Shown here: in pieces, positions 45,486-58,270 of the stretch
How the letters are laid out: every line of letters begins with the position of its first letter
Numbering within the stretch: the stretch's first letter is position 1
Assembly (NCBI GenBank): GCA_014529385.2
Contig: CM043949.1
Span: forward strand, 110,949,977 to 111,013,976
DNA from: Adiantum capillus-veneris
Lineage: Eukaryota; Streptophyta; Polypodiopsida; Polypodiales; Pteridaceae
DNA length: 64,000 nucleotides
Reading direction: 5' to 3'
Translations under genes and position numbers: made by a program
Notes under the pieces: model-generated
What the model was told of the DNA's origin: nothing
Seen by the model: only the letters and a program-made list of their open reading frames with translations
The model's database searches: none

Positions 45486-47075
45486 GCACTCACAAAAAAT
45501 GCTCTTTAACAAAATGTGAAAAAAAATGAAGAAGAAAAGAGAAAGAAAAAGAAAAAGAAAAGACTTCCATTGATTGGAGTTGTACAGTTAGTTCTCTTAT
45601 CTCTGCTCATAAACACAAATAGGGAATCTTGCCTATAGATAATTTTTCTAACTTATCTAGTACTATAGTGACTATTTTAACCCTTTGTCATAGCTAACTA
45701 ATTGATAGACTCACCCATAAGCCCAAAACTCTTGTTTGATTATTTTTAGCAAGTGCAGTTTATTTGTCTTTTATTGGCAGTTTAACAATTCATAATTCTT
45801 TGCACTTAGTCATTCCATGATGTGTTTTACTTTGCCTTATGACTTATTTGCCACATGATTATGCTTGCTACTTTATTGCCTTTTGTCTTTTGTAGGCATA
45901 TTCTTCCTGGAGTGTTCATTACAACATATCTTTGTCGAGGACAACAAAGCCTAAGAAGGGGGAATTTTGGATGCATCCAACGTCAGCAACCATTTTCACC
46001 TTCTCATGGACATTATTTTTCCATTTGCTATGTATATATTCATGGGCTCATGAGTTCCAAGTTGTATCTGTTTATTCACTTCATGTACTTTGGCCGGCCG
46101 GCCATAACTTTTAAAACTCTAGGTTTATAAGTGAATGTAGCTCATGTGAAGGGGAGATATCATTTTGAGAGAAACCTACAGTAGAGAAGAAGAAGAATGA
46201 GGCTATGGAGGTGGAAGCATGGAGCCGCATGTACTCTCTTCACGGACCAATTGTATGCATGCAATGAAGATGAGTCCTTTTGCCTTTCTCTTGCTTTTCA
46301 TTAAGTTGTGTATTAATGTCTTGATGGTGTAGATTAAGAACTAATCGCTCTCTAATTCTTGATTGACTATTGTATGTTTGATTCTAGTAGTGTGTGCATG
46401 ATTAGATTAGTGTGTAGATTAAGGATTTGTGCATGTATTGCTCTAATTATAACTCCATGAGCTTGGGTGAGCTTGTGATTAGGATGTGACCACGAGGATT
46501 AGTAGACAACGCAACGATTAGAAACCTTGATTATCATAAGGGTTAGCATGTGTGCAGACACTAATCCCCTTCATTAGTTCTCTCTTCTTCCTATTATAGA
46601 TAATCTCATGTGATTTGCCCACTCAATTCTATCTCATTTCTCTCACACAATAACCCATGTGTGATGTTTCCATGCCCAAGACTGGTCGCTACCATCCTTG
46701 GATTGATAATTTTGTTGATTCTTTGGAGTTATGCTATGAGGGAGTTAACACTTCCTCAAGCTGTATTTTCGACAGGTAGGTTACTTTCGCCATTTTCAAA
46801 GAACTGTGGGCTCCAGCTGATATGGTGGCAACTCCTGCAGCTTTTCTTTTTGTGTCTTTCTTCTCTTTTCTTTCTGAGCAGCTTGCATTGAGCCTATGAG
46901 AAAAAATACAGTTTCAAAGTTAGGAAATTCCACAAACTCTGCTCTGACATGTTGTTTGTCTGAATTGCTGGCAAAAGATGTGCATTTTGCTTCAAACCAA
47001 TTTTGGAGCATGCATAGATGCATAAAAACATGTATAGATCAAAATCATTCACTCTAGGAAAACATTGCAAGCTAA
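45486..47075. other. 3' part of element, polypurine-like tract, no gene
   Basis: A plus-strand purine tract AAGAAGGGGGAA at 45,952-45,963 is in the right place to prime plus-strand synthesis for the acidic-ORF element, but the sequence after it does not match the LTR upstream of 43,244. The interval ends with short unrecognised ORFs, and a GGCCGGCCGGCC run lies near 46,090-46,101. Confidence 0.4.
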
Positions 47076-47097
47076 GTAAATAATCACGATTATTTAC
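47076..47097. repeat. 22-bp palindrome, second family, copy 1
   Basis: Arms GTAAATAATC and GATTATTTAC are exact reverse complements separated by AC. Confidence 0.88.
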
Positions 47098-47616
47098 AGC
47101 AGGAGATTTTTTCCATATTTTTGCACATTTGACTTCATAGGCTTGAAGAACATGTGATTTAGATACTTTGAGTGATCAAGTGTGAGATCATTTGAGTGTA
47201 CAGGGTGGAAATGGTGCCAGATTTGGTCTTTAAACTGTGAAACAGTAGATATGAAGGGATTTTAGGTTTTTGAGATCTAAATATGATCAAACGTGATTGG
47301 TAGACTTGTCACATCATCTACTTTGGTCCCGTGATGTTAAAAATGAGATTTGGACTTACATTTTTATCAGCTTGAACATTTTTTCTTTCAAATTGGTTAT
47401 GGACATGCTATAAGCCCTCTTTGTGAGATATGGGAGGTTTTGGATCAAACAATGTGACAAAAAACTCAAAATTTGGACTGAAGGGCTTTTAGTGCGTTTT
47501 TTGACAAGGTCGAATTACTGGACATTTGGGCTCATATTGGACATGTGACATGAAATAGATGTGTACAAGAGGGAAGTGAAGCATGATGATGATTTTCAAG
47601 TCAAATTTGTAAAAAA

Positions 47617-47638
47617 GTAAATAATCGTGATTATTTAC
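47617..47638. repeat. 22-bp palindrome, second family, copy 2
   Basis: Same arms as copy 1 with centre GT, so it is copy 1 read on the other strand. A half-site GATTATTTAC follows at 48,043-48,052. Confidence 0.88.
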
Positions 47639-48199
47639 ATGAGACGGAATTTATGCTTGAAATAACATTTTTATGACCTACACAGCTTTATTACATCTAA
47701 ACCATGTCCTAATATGAGTTTGCTAAGATTTGGTCATGGTGGCATCACTTTGTGCTCTTGTCGACTCTAAAATCACCATTTCTGGTTACCACTCCGTGTG
47801 TAGATGTGTTTGGTCACTGTTGAAGCCATGGACTTTTTCATTACATAGTCCTAATGCTGCTCATCCATTGTGGTTCATTCGGAGTAGGTTTGACTCCATA
47901 TGTCAAAATTGACGCTTTGTAGTCTATGCACTGTTTTTTGTTGTTAGAGTGCTTTCCTTGGCTCTAGGTACATTGTTTATAGACCTTGTCTATATGCTGC
48001 CTGTGAAGTTAGAATTCAATTCTGGCATGTGGCAAAAACCTAGATTATTTACTTGGGGACCCCTTTGACCCCTTCCAAATGGTCATCTAATGATAAGGAA
48101 GTGTTCTACTATCTAGGGGTACGCTACAATTTAAATCTTGTCCAATTCAGTTGAGCTGATAGATTGGTCTGGTCGTTTTTGTGTCCTAGGAGTCTGTAC

Positions 48200-48444
48200 A
48201 CATGTGCGCGTCTGTCGCAGGTTTCAATGCAAGGGACTTGCTGATACACTGTGTGCAAGCCACAAATGTCTCAAAGCACGCAACTAGCCTAGACTAGTAA
48301 GCTCAAAGATGACGATGGTGTGTCACTGACCGCTCTACGCTTGCTGTCATGGAGGATTCCTCACCGCGAAAAGAAGAGGGAGACGCCGCTACTCCGCACT
48401 CAACCGCCTCACCGTCGTCGTGCCACCGTCGCAATGCTTGATCA

Positions 48445-48486
<42 letters not shown>

Positions 48487-48700
48487 ATCTCACACATACA
48501 CACACACAAGGAGAGGAAGAAGAAGAAGATGGAGATGGAGCAAGAGCACTCTTCAATTGCACAAATGAAAGAATAAATGAATTTTAGGTTTAGGTGACTT
48601 TTATATGAGCTCGCCCCATTCACACTTGGGCACCCATACTTAGCCAACTAACCCTTGAATGTTCCAGTTAGAGTGCGCCTCTCATCGGTGATCACTCTTA
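48200..48700. other. LTR-like segment with CT microsatellite
   Basis: Its layout resembles the LTR at 11.6-12.4 kb: a coding-like GC-richer block, a CT/CA microsatellite (48,446-48,511), then a TATA-like TTTATATGAG near 48,600. No PBS or partner LTR was found. The ORFs on both strands here (114 and 82 aa) largely translate the microsatellite. Confidence 0.35.
48446..48511. repeat. (CT)n(CA)n microsatellite
   Basis: CT run followed by a short CACACA tail. Confidence 0.95.
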
Positions 48701-50274
48701 CCCTTTGCCTATTGGACTGACAAGCCCGGTACCTGACTCTACCAAATAAATAATACAGCATCTGTCGTAGGTGACAGGAATGTGCGTGAGGATTAACATG
48801 ACCCCCTTCCTGATGTAGATTCCGTCCTTGGAAGCTATTGAGTTGAAGCTCGTTCGTCGCCCGGTGAAAGAGAATTTGATATGAATGTCCTTAGCCTTGT
48901 TCATTCACTACAAAATCAAACAACATTAGCACAGTAATTGCATTCTCATATACAATTAAAAAGCATATGCATTTGTAGTCAGATAATTTGATTGGTAACA
49001 AAAATTTAAACCATTTGTCAGCAAGAAGGTAAAAAACTAAACAAGTTCGGGGTTGCTAATTTAACGGTTGAAAGTCACTAAAGATCGACTATTAATACCA
49101 TGGGTAAGCTTCTCAATTTTCTCTGGTCAATTACGTTGTTTAATCGTGAGAGCCAAGTATTTCATGTGCGAGGGCTGACTCGAGGCTATACCTAGAAGAC
49201 CTTGTAGTTAAGCTACGATAAAAGGAATTGCTCATGAAATCATCGCCTGACTTATTTCCTTTTCTTTGACCCCCCAAAGTATTTTCACAGTGATTTAATA
49301 TTGATGTGTGTGCTTATTTCATATGCCTTGGGTTTTTTGCTTTTCAAGGAAAGGCGCCCACACTGGGAACCTCTAGGGCTCTAGTACCATAGGTGTACAT
49401 GTGAGTGAAGTACCAAATCAAGCTGAGATTTCTCTTCCAGCTTAAGATTTTACATTGTGGCACTTTGATTTTCTTGTTTGTTTGTTCGTTTCCAGTATTT
49501 TAGTTTTGTAACTTTGGGGGGTCGATCATATAACACTGTTACCCTCCCCAGGCTCATAACACTAGTAAACTCATTTTATAATACTTAAGCTAAAGGTCAA
49601 TAGTGACTAAGCCCACTAGAAAGCCCTAGTACATTTCACACAATGCTGCCTAAATCGGATTAAGAACCTAAGTAACCAGAGTTCACATTGTTTGAGTCAA
49701 GAAATGGAGCAAGCTAAAAATAAGAGTGCGCATGGAGGATGGCATACCACTGATAATACCCACAGCGTGGTGATGGCGGTAGTAGGGTAGAAGAAGCATG
49801 CAGGCTTCTTGGGACTAGGTCTCACTTTGCATGCGTGAGTGGCATACTCCTAATGAGATTTATGGACCTGCAAGGTCTGCTCCTTGTGCACCGAGGCCCA
49901 TTCTGGACCCACAAAACAGGGAGCTTTTGGACGTCAGCCTCAGCGGCTTGGAGGAGGTGAATAGGGTAGCACCAAGCTGATAGTGCACCGCATCTCCCCC
50001 CCAACTCTAGCATACCCACCTGCTGCACGATACCCCTCAACACTTAATAATCGCGATGGCATCGTAGTTAGTAATCGCTTACAACATACGTTAATTATCG
50101 TTGGTAGCAAGTGTTAATAATCGTTGGCAGCTTCAGTTAATTACCACCCTTGCTCTTTAAGACCTCCCTTTTGCATGGTACCCCTTTCACACCATAGCCT
50201 TAAAGCCGGGAGTTTGCGGTTGGCCCAATTGTGGATTGAGCGATTGTTGATAAGTTACTAAAGGTTCTGTGCTA
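48701..50274. other. No recognised gene
   Basis: Short ORFs only. The right end probably contains the 5' UTR of the LINE that follows. Confidence 0.4.
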
Positions 50275-52176
50275 ATGGAATTTGACGGTTTTGCCGTAAA
50301 TGAGGACATTTGCAAATTCTCGCAGATGTTAGCGGCAAGGAAAAGGTATGAAACGGAGCTAGCGGTGCCAATGGATATAGGCGGCGGCTCGTTCTTGAGA
50401 CCACGGCATGACACGGAAATGTCAGGCCCCAGCTCGCCAAAGGTATCAACCACGCAAGAGGTCAAAATTGCTCCGACCGAAAAAGTCCCCTCTAAGGAGA
50501 CGGGGTTCCTCAGGGACCAATCTGTGCAAATGTAAATAAAGTGTCAAGTTCATCGGCTACTTGCAGGCCATGTATATCATTTGCTAGCATACTCAAGGGG
50601 CCAAACTCTAGGGATAATGGAAAAAGCTCAACAGAAAGGATGTCAAGTGCAAGGGATATCAAAAACCTGCAGAATACAAAAGCTAGACTACAACAAGAGC
50701 TCTTGGAAGTCAACAAGATACTTGAGGCCGGCCCTAAAAACAACAAAAGAACTTGCTACTATTCAGAACTCAGTGGGCTGGTAGAAGACGGGTTGGCAGA
50801 TCAAGCCTTCTCTGCTTTAAAAAAGTCCCTGCCACAGCATGTGGAGGTTGCTGAGGCTATTACTGTAGCGATTCCACCAGCATTGATAAAAAAACAGCTA
50901 GCCAGCCAAGCTAAGATGACACTTGTATTTGCGTTAGGTGGAAAAATCCGGAACAGGTTTGAGATGATCCAATGGCTGCAGGGCCCTCAAATCTTTGGTC
51001 ATGGAGGAGCAGCTGAAAGTACTTCATACCTAGCTAAAGGGTTTTGCTCAGTGAGATTCAAAGAGGCCTCCGATGTGGATAAGATCCTCGACAAAGGGCC
51101 CCTAGTATTTAATAGGACTACAGTGTGTGTGGTGCCTTGGGAGCCAGTGTTCGACTCAGCTAAATCTTTGCAAGCGGTTCATCCAGTCTGGGTAGAGTTT
51201 GTGGGACTACCTAGCTGGTTGTGGGATAATCTCAAGATGCTTGCTAGCCAACTGGGCACTCCCTTATTTATACCTAGTAAGAGAGGGTTTGGCAGACTTC
51301 AAACAGGGTTTGTATAGGATGGGATTCGTCTAAACCACCACCTAAAAGCATGGTTATCAATGTCGGAGCTAGGCTTGTTACCATTCCGCTAAAATTTGGA
51401 ACTTACTTTGGGGCATGTTTTAAATGCAAAGTTTTTGGTCACTTTGCCAAGGATTGCCCATTGAATGCTAATGGTACTACATCTCCGGTAGTACAGGGCC
51501 CCAATAAAATGGAATCCCCGATGGGAGGGCTAGAGAAGCAGGGAGACAATAATGAAGGGACAAATACAGGGAAGGGTGAAGGAGGGATGTTGTGAGAGAA
51601 AATGGATATGAAGATGCAGGAAAAGGTGGTGGAAGAATCGGTTCCCATACAACGAGCTTCTGAAGGTATAAGAAATATTAATAGGATCATTACTCTTGCT
51701 GCTACCCCCAAATTTATGATAGTAACACGGCGACGACTGTCCAAGTCCCGGGTCTGAAAAGAGCCAAAAGAGTGAAGGCAGTAGCAAGAGACTCCAAAGT
51801 GCTGCAAGTCGTTAGAACGTTGGAGGTGAAAGGATATAATGCATCCTCCACCCCTTTGAAAGAAGGGGGGTTCATTATCCCTCTACACAATCCATTTTCA
51901 ACCCTGCAAGAAAAGAAATCCTCTGACTTGGAACCCCCGGATTCTCTTGAGACCAAGGAGAAGGGGGGGGGGGGGGGGGAGATGATTCGGATGCTGAAGA
52001 ATTCGTTCCTCTATCCCAATGAGCCCCGTATTAATGATGGAGTCTCTCACTATCCAATCTTGGAAAGTAAAGGGGTTGAAAACCCGGAAGAAGAGTACTC
52101 TTTTCTGGGAGGAAATAAAAAAGGAGAAGACAATCAACTTTTGGGCCATTCAGGAACACCATCTAGACGTCCATAG
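50275..52176 (+). pseudogene. LINE ORF1 (DUF4283 gag-like domain + CCHC zinc knuckle)
   Basis: From ATG at 50,275 the protein is read in pieces. The N-terminus runs to about 50,530. After a frameshift come ISFASILKGPNSRDN, a coiled-coil segment and the DUF4283 domain (FALGGKIRNRFEMIQWLQ, FCSVRFKEASDVDKILDKGP, VVPWEPVFDS, WVEFVGLPSWLWDN). A second frameshift near 51,318 leads to WDSSKPPPKSMVINVGARLV and the knuckle CFKCKVFGHFAKDCP (C-x2-C-x4-H-x4-C). A Ser/Pro/Glu-rich tail with a 17-base G run (51,963-51,979) follows to 52,176. In plant LINEs, ORF1 binds element RNA. At least two frameshifts make it non-functional, though the G run may also be miscounted. Confidence 0.88.
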
Positions 52177-52328
52177 CAAGAGAAAGCAGATGCTAGGAAA
52201 GAAACTGGTGTTTTATGGAGAAGGAAATAACGCCTTCAGTGGCGTCCTCAGCATTGTGAACAAAGAATTGGAGCCAAAGTTGGCTCTTAACCACCCATCC
52301 GCCAGGATCTTGGGGATTAGAATCAGAT
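52019..52328 (+). pseudogene. LINE ORF2 start, endonuclease domain, cut by LTR insertion
   Basis: It overlaps the ORF1 tail in another frame. The protein opens SLTIQSWKVKGLKTRKK, then WEEIKKEKTINFWAIQEHHL, the N-terminal EEP endonuclease pattern (W N.RGL......L......I...QE.HL) with the metal-binding Glu in QEHHL. It continues through a GVLSIVNKELEP block and stops at 52,328, where the chromovirus LTR begins. The missing part should resume beyond the chromovirus, outside this window. Confidence 0.87.
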
Positions 52329-53959
52329 TGTGAGGTCCCTGCCCCTTTTTGAGAGGAGCGGAGTACCTTTGATAGGTCTCCAATCCTGAAAAAGAAAAAC
52401 CAACGGACATTGCCTTAGCTACTACGTAGCCACGGGCATGAACCGTTAGTGAAGGATTGGTCCTATCTCGCTATGGCGGAGCGTGACCACCATAACCCTA
52501 TCTAAAACTATCTATAATCAATTATACCTAACAGTATAAATCTTAGAGTGATCAACCTGTGCGCTTTTTTCTCCATGTTTCAGAAGCACAGCCGCCAAGG
52601 TTTGTCTCTTTTAAGATTTATGACTTAAAAAAAATAATTTCTAGCATTGGAAAGTTACCCGACTCATCGGGTCCACCCGTCCATAGAATGATACCGTCGG
52701 GGTATCATTCTCCCACTTTCCACACCACACTCACCCTTCTTTTGTTATCTAATTACTACCACACTGTTTAAGCATACATGTTCCTTTACTTTATTTATGA
52801 TACTGGTTCGTTAAAACAGCCCTTCAAATAGTATTACAAACAATATTCAAACAAGATGTCGTCCAATTTTAAACCAACAACCCTTGGATTAGGTTCACTC
52901 AAGAATCTCTACTGGCGCTATTATGTCCGATCGGTATATACATTATTTATAAAAACCCTTGTGCTCATGAGCGTCCCATACCCCTCGACAAGTACTCGTT
53001 GTGCTAATCTGGATGTACTCCCGTCACAGCAACAACGGTGCCAATCTGGGCGTCATCCTCACGCCACGGTAAAACAAAACTACAGTATCCAGTTGGGCTA
53101 ATCTGGGTGTACTCCCACCACAGCATCAGCGGTGCCATCCTGGGCGTCATCTCACGCCTCGACAACTGCCACATAATACCAGCGCTAATAAGTAGAGAGG
53201 CTTGAGAGAAACCATACAGAAGGTTTTGGACAAACATTCTTTCCTATAGCAACCAGTTTAACCGGACAATCTTTCCTACTTGTCAAACATATGCCGAGTT
53301 TCTTGGGGTTAAGCCCCGTGGTTTCGGTCCGTGTTTTCTTTTCATAAGGTAAATAATATATTCCTATGGTCTCGCATATGCAATGATGCATAACTTGAAC
53401 TGCAATACTAACCTTTACCATAGCTCCGATTGGTCCGATTGGTGGAGACATAACATGTTCCACAGGAGTTCCACCGTTACTTGTACCAGCTTCATGATCA
53501 TTAGCGCCTTGGTTTCGAGCACGCTTTGGAGCCTTTTTTTTTTGTACTACACTTATGTTATACACTTAGAACTTTAAATTGTTCAATTTCCCTAGTAATC
53601 TCTTGTTTGCAAAGAGAGTTTATAATTTGAACCCTCGCCAACTCTGATTCACACTTATTGTTGTTGTTCTACATCTAATTTCTATTTGCTAATTGTAATT
53701 AATAAAAAATTAAGTGTGTAAACTATAAGTGAAAGTTTAGGAATGCATTACTTTTATGCTTCACATTTCTAATCCAATTCTAACTTCAATTTCCATACTT
53801 CAACTAAATCAATTTTTAGTATTATTCAAAATTCTACTTAATCTAATGGACAATAAAATTGGTGAATGAGAATTTCATCATGTATAATAAGAATATGATG
53901 AGTTCTCTTATGTATTAACTTTCAATTAACAATGTATAAGTTAATAGTGAAGATGTACT

Positions 53960-54545
53960 AACTAGAGAGAGTATGTATACTTAGAGAGATTAATGTAAGA
54001 GAAAACATACACATACGTCTTTTCTAAAGTTAATTGAATCTTACTATCCATTAGAGAGATTAGAGTAAAAGAGAACACACACATCCTTTTCTAAAGCTAA
54101 TTGAATCTTACTAATCTATTAGAAGATTAGAGTAAAAGAGAACACACACACACATATCCTTCTTAAGGCTAATTGAATCTTACTAATCCATTAGAGATTA
54201 GAGTAATACATAGCACACACACACACATAGCTGATTGAATCTTACTAATCTATTAGAGAAATTAGAGTAAGAGATAGCACACATACACACATATCCTTCT
54301 TAAAACTAATTGAATCTTACTAATCTATTAGAGAGATTAGAGTAAGAAATAGCACACACACACACATAGCTAATTGAATCTTACTAATCTATTAGAGAGA
54401 TTAGAGTAAGAGATAGCACACACAAACACATAGCCGATTGAATCTTACTAATCTATTAGAGAAATTAGAGTAAGTGATAGCACACATACACACATATCCT
54501 TCTTAAAACTAATTGAATCTTACTAACCTATTAGAGAGATTAGAG
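53960..54545. repeat. Tandem repeat inside chromovirus LTR (left copy)
   Basis: About eight units of roughly 60-85 bases built on ATTGAATCTTACTAATC, TATTAGAGAGATTAGAGTAA and a CACACA stretch. The corresponding array in the right LTR is 62,030-62,541. It lies downstream of the TATA box on the minus strand, so it is transcribed. Confidence 0.88.
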
Positions 54546-54682
54546 TTAATACGCACCTTATTAGTCCACTAGGGTTTTTGCTCTCTTAGTGGTTTGTGGA
54601 CGCCTTTTCTCTAAGAGAAGTGAAAGCACTTCGTGAGCGCTATAGAGGCAATCTCTATGTCTAAAGTGTGAGCATGGATGCT

Positions 54683-54692
54683 CTATTTATAG
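54683..54692 (-). promoter_or_regulatory. TATA box of chromovirus 3' LTR
   Basis: CTATAAATAG on the minus strand, about 615 bases inside the LTR start (U3 side). Confidence 0.65.
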
Positions 54693-55306
54693 CAGAAAAT
54701 AAAAAGTCCAACTTTTTTTCCCCCCCAAAAAATATATATATATTTTTTAATTTTTTTAAAAAAATATATATATATATCCCAAAAATCATACACGCGTTTT
54801 TGGTACCCTTGTGGTACCCATCAGCTTGACCACTTTGTCATTATCATCAAAAGATAGGGCCACACAGGCCCCCCTCATTAAGATTAGTCAAGACTAGCCT
54901 CTCCTTTTCATGTGACAGTGTGTCCCACTTTGTCCCCTCCTATGTGAGTCCAGGTGAGTCCATGTGCCTTCATTTGTCATCCCGGTGTATTCTTTTGTCT
55001 TTATAATTATGTTACTTATTTCCTTAATGATAATTTACTTTACATTTTTAAGTTAAACTTTACACTCTTATATTAACTTTACAGTAGTGAAAGAAAATTC
55101 TATAATCAGTAAATAAGTTTTGCAATAAGTTAATTAGTGATTCATATAGCTAAACATGTCAGAATTTTGTAGCGTAAATTTTAAATTTTAGGTTTTCTAA
55201 ACTTACGATTCATAATTTGAACTTGAATATCTTAAATAATGAGTGATAGTTAAAAATTCAAATGCGTAATAGAACTTGTGTGAAATTTAAAAGTAGAGAC
55301 CTTACA

Positions 55307-55318
55307 ATCTCCCCAACT
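55307..55318 (-). promoter_or_regulatory. Polypurine tract of chromovirus
   Basis: The minus strand reads AGTTGGGGAGAT, immediately before the 3' LTR start TGTAAGGTC, and lies just downstream of the pol stop at 55,336. Confidence 0.8.
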
Positions 55319-55335
55319 TAGAATTTGAGATGTCC

Positions 55336-56890
55336 TCATCTCAAGAACAGTGAACGATAATCCTTAAGAAGGGATGTCTCATCTTCCCAAGTAGTATCTT
55401 CTACAGGGAAATCCTTCCATAAGATAAGATGTTCTTTGATGGATCTATTCCTAAGCTTTCTCTCCTGAGTTTCTAGGATAGTATCAGGTTGGAGTTGTAG
55501 AACATCTTGAGCAGGTAAAATGATTTGCTCATCATCAAGGACATGATCAGGGTTATATACATAAGATTTTAACATACTTACATGAAATACATCATGCAGT
55601 TTGAGATGAGAAGGGAGTTTTAGTCTATAAGCTTGATCACTTACAACCTTGATTATTTCGTAAGGTCCACAATATCGGTAGCTAAGCTTCTTATACCTTC
55701 CGAAAGACAAATTGCTCTTTTTGGGTTTTACTCGTAAGAAAAATTTGTCACCTTCTTTGAAAATCCGAAATCAGATCTTTTTAAGTCAACGTACTTCTTT
55801 TTTCGATCTTGAGGCACTTGAATATCCCTTCGAATAGCTTTGGTTTGAGCTTCCATTTCTTCAAGCATTTTCTTTGAAGCTTCTACCCTTATAGTGGGGT
55901 CAGAAAAGTTAAGAGGTGATAAACATTCTTGACCATAAAGAGCATTAAAAGGTGTCATTCCAATACTTCTATGAGTAGAGGAATTGTATGCATACTCTAC
56001 CAAGGGTAGGTATTGAATCCACTTGCGAGGTTCTCTATTGCAGTAAGCTCTAAGAATGTCTTCAATTACTTGATTAACTCTTTCAGTTTGGCCATCAGTT
56101 TGAGGATGATAAGAAGTACTAAAACATAATTTGGTTCCAATAGCTTGAAACAATGATACCCAAAACTTGAAGTAAACTTGGCATCACGATCACTGACAAT
56201 CCTCTTGGGTAAACCATGAATTCTAAAAACATCCTTCACAAACAGACGAGCAATATCTGAAGCTGTAAAGGTTATCTTGATTGGGATTAAGTGAGCCACT
56301 TTAGTAAGCAAGTCGACTATGACCATGATTGAATCATAGCCAGCTTGGACAGAAGGAAACCCGGTGATAAAGTCCATGCTAATACATTCCCGTTTCATTT
56401 GGGGAATATCTAAAGGATGTAATTTACCTGACATCTTTAGTCTTTCTGCCTTAATCCTTTGACAAGACAAACACTGCTTGACATAGCGAAGGACATCACC
56501 CTTCATACCTTGCCAATAGTAACTTCTGCGAATTGCATTGAGAGTTTTGGCATAACCTAGTCCTGAAGTTGGGCCATCATGTGCTTCATATAGGATAGCA
56601 TTCCTTAGGGTAGAATCCTTAGGTATGCATAGTCGATTCCTATAGTAAATTTTCCCATCTTCTAAGGAGTAATGTAGAGGTTTAGGCTGATTTGATGATA
56701 CCCTCTCTTCACATAGGATACTAGCAAGCATATGGTAATCTGCATCTCTGACAACAGCATCCAGGACCTTGTCTAAAATAGGGTTTTTAGCCATGGAAAT
56801 TGCCCCCAGAAAAGCTTTACGGCTTAGGGAATTTGCCACAACATTATCCTTACCTGGTCTAAATTTAATATCAAAATCATATTCGTGCAT
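55336..56890 (-). pseudogene. Chromovirus RNase H end, integrase and chromodomain
   Basis: The first block (56,890-56,066) ends RNase H (YDFDIKFRPGKDNVVANSLS), then gives the integrase zinc finger (H...H then CLSCQRIKAERLKMSG) and the catalytic core with its first two Asp residues (SIMVIVDLLTK and IVSDRDAKFTS). A one-base loss near 56,175 shifts to the block with the third acidic residue (SYHPQTDGQTERVNQVIED). A further shift near 55,740 leads to the GPYEIIK and KLPSHLKLHDVFHVSMLK region and a C-terminal chromodomain (KEHLILWKDFPVEDTTWEDE), which in this group directs insertion to heterochromatin marks. All three catalytic acidic residues survive, but the frame is broken. Confidence 0.93.
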
Positions 56891-56908
56891 GAGCTCTATC
56901 CATCTCCT

Positions 56909-58258
56909 CTATCTCATGTTAAGGTTAGGTTGGGTAAAAATCCACTTAAGGCTCTTGTGATCTGTTACCAAAAGCTGGAATTTGCGTTCCAATAGATAAT
57001 GTCTCCATAGCTTGAGAGCATAAATAACTACTAGAAATTCTAAATCATGTGTAGCATAATTCACTTCATGAATCCTAAGCTTTTGAGAAGTATAAGCTAC
57101 AGGCCTTCCTTCTTGAGTAAGGACTCCTCCTAATGCAAGGTTACTAGCATCTGTGATCACCTCGAATTCTTGGGTGAAATCTGGAAGTTTTAAGAGAGGT
57201 TCTGAAGCAAGATACTCCTTAAGCTATTTGAAGCAAGATTCATGTTTTTCTTCCCAAAGTATCGTAGCTCCTTTCTTTAGCAAGTCGGTTAGTGGTGCAG
57301 CTTTAAGAGCATAGTCCTTTACAAAGATCTTGTACCACCCTGTGATACCTAAGAACCCTCTAACTTCAGTTTGTGAAGTGGGTTGAAGCCATTCCGCAAT
57401 ATCTTTGACTTTGTCAGGGTCAACAGAGACTCCTTCAGGTGAAATGATAAACCCTAAGTAACAGACCTTAGGGGTAAAGAAGGTACATTTGCTCTTCTTT
57501 GCATACAACTTATTTTGGCGTAAAAGCTATAACACTTTCCTAACATTTCCTTCATGCTCTTCCTCTGATTTGGAATAAATTAAGATATCGTCAAAGAATA
57601 CTAGGACAAAATCCTCCAAGAATTCTCTAATGATATCGTGCATCAGATGATTGAAAGTTGCAGGAGCATTCGTAAGTCCGAAAGCCATCACTGTAAATTC
57701 GTAATGACCATAACGAGTGTTGAAAGCTGTTTTGGAGATATCAACCTCCTAGATTCGAATTTGATGATAGCCAGATCGAAGATCAATCTTCGTGAATCTA
57801 TTGGCTCCATGTAATCTGTCTAGCATCTCATTAATACTAGGAATTGGATATTTATTCTTGATGGTAACCTGATTTAAGCCCCTATAATCTATGCAAAGTC
57901 GAAGAGAGCCATCCTTTGTCTTTTGGAAGAGAACAGGTGCACCCCATGGAGATGTACTAGGTCGGATAAACCCTTGCTCAATCAACTGCTTCAGCTGCTC
58001 CTTGAGTTCTATAGCCTTTGGAAGTGACATCTTGTACGGCGTTCTTGAGACTGGTTCACTACATGGAAAAATTTTGATTTCATAGTCTACCTCCCTAGGT
58101 GGTGGTAGTTCAGAAAGTTCAGCGGGGAAAACATCCGAAAATTCTTCTAGCCACATTGGTTCAGGGTTGGAAGAAGTTTTTTCTACTTTGTTTAGCTTGA
58201 CTACAAAAATTTGTTGACCCTTGCGTAACCCTTTCAAAAGACGATTAGCTTTGACCAA
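56909..58258 (-). pseudogene. Chromovirus reverse transcriptase and RNase H
   Basis: One frame runs from 58,258 to 56,909 with only in-frame TAGs (57,749, 57,527, 57,224 and 56,909). RT motifs in order: [66 protein letters not shown], then [11 protein letters not shown] with the catalytic FDD, then LGFIISPEGVSVDPDKV and GFLGITGWYKIFVKDYA. RNase H follows with FEVITDASNLALGGVLTQEG, NYATHDLEFLVVIYALK and VTDHKSLKWIFTQP. The last TAG lies in LNMR-stop-RRW, where relatives have Gln. Without the TAGs this would be a full-length RT-RH. Confidence 0.95.
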
Positions 58259-58270
58259 GTAAGCTTTTGG

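Larger units (their letters stand above)
52329..55306 (-). mobile_element. 3' LTR of chromovirus (2,978 bp)
   Basis: On the plus strand it runs from TGTGAGGTCCC to GACCTTACA, so the ends are near-perfect inverted repeats. A minus-strand TATA box lies at 54,683-54,692. About 3 kb is long for an LTR. Within it, an approximately 85-bp unit is doubled at 53,000-53,160 and a longer tandem repeat occupies 53,960-54,545. Confidence 0.9.

Noticed and set aside
53185-53577. ORFs at 53,185-53,577 and the matching 61,072-61,694 as genes
   Set aside because: They lie wholly inside the two LTR copies of the chromovirus, vary between the copies and have no recognised domain.
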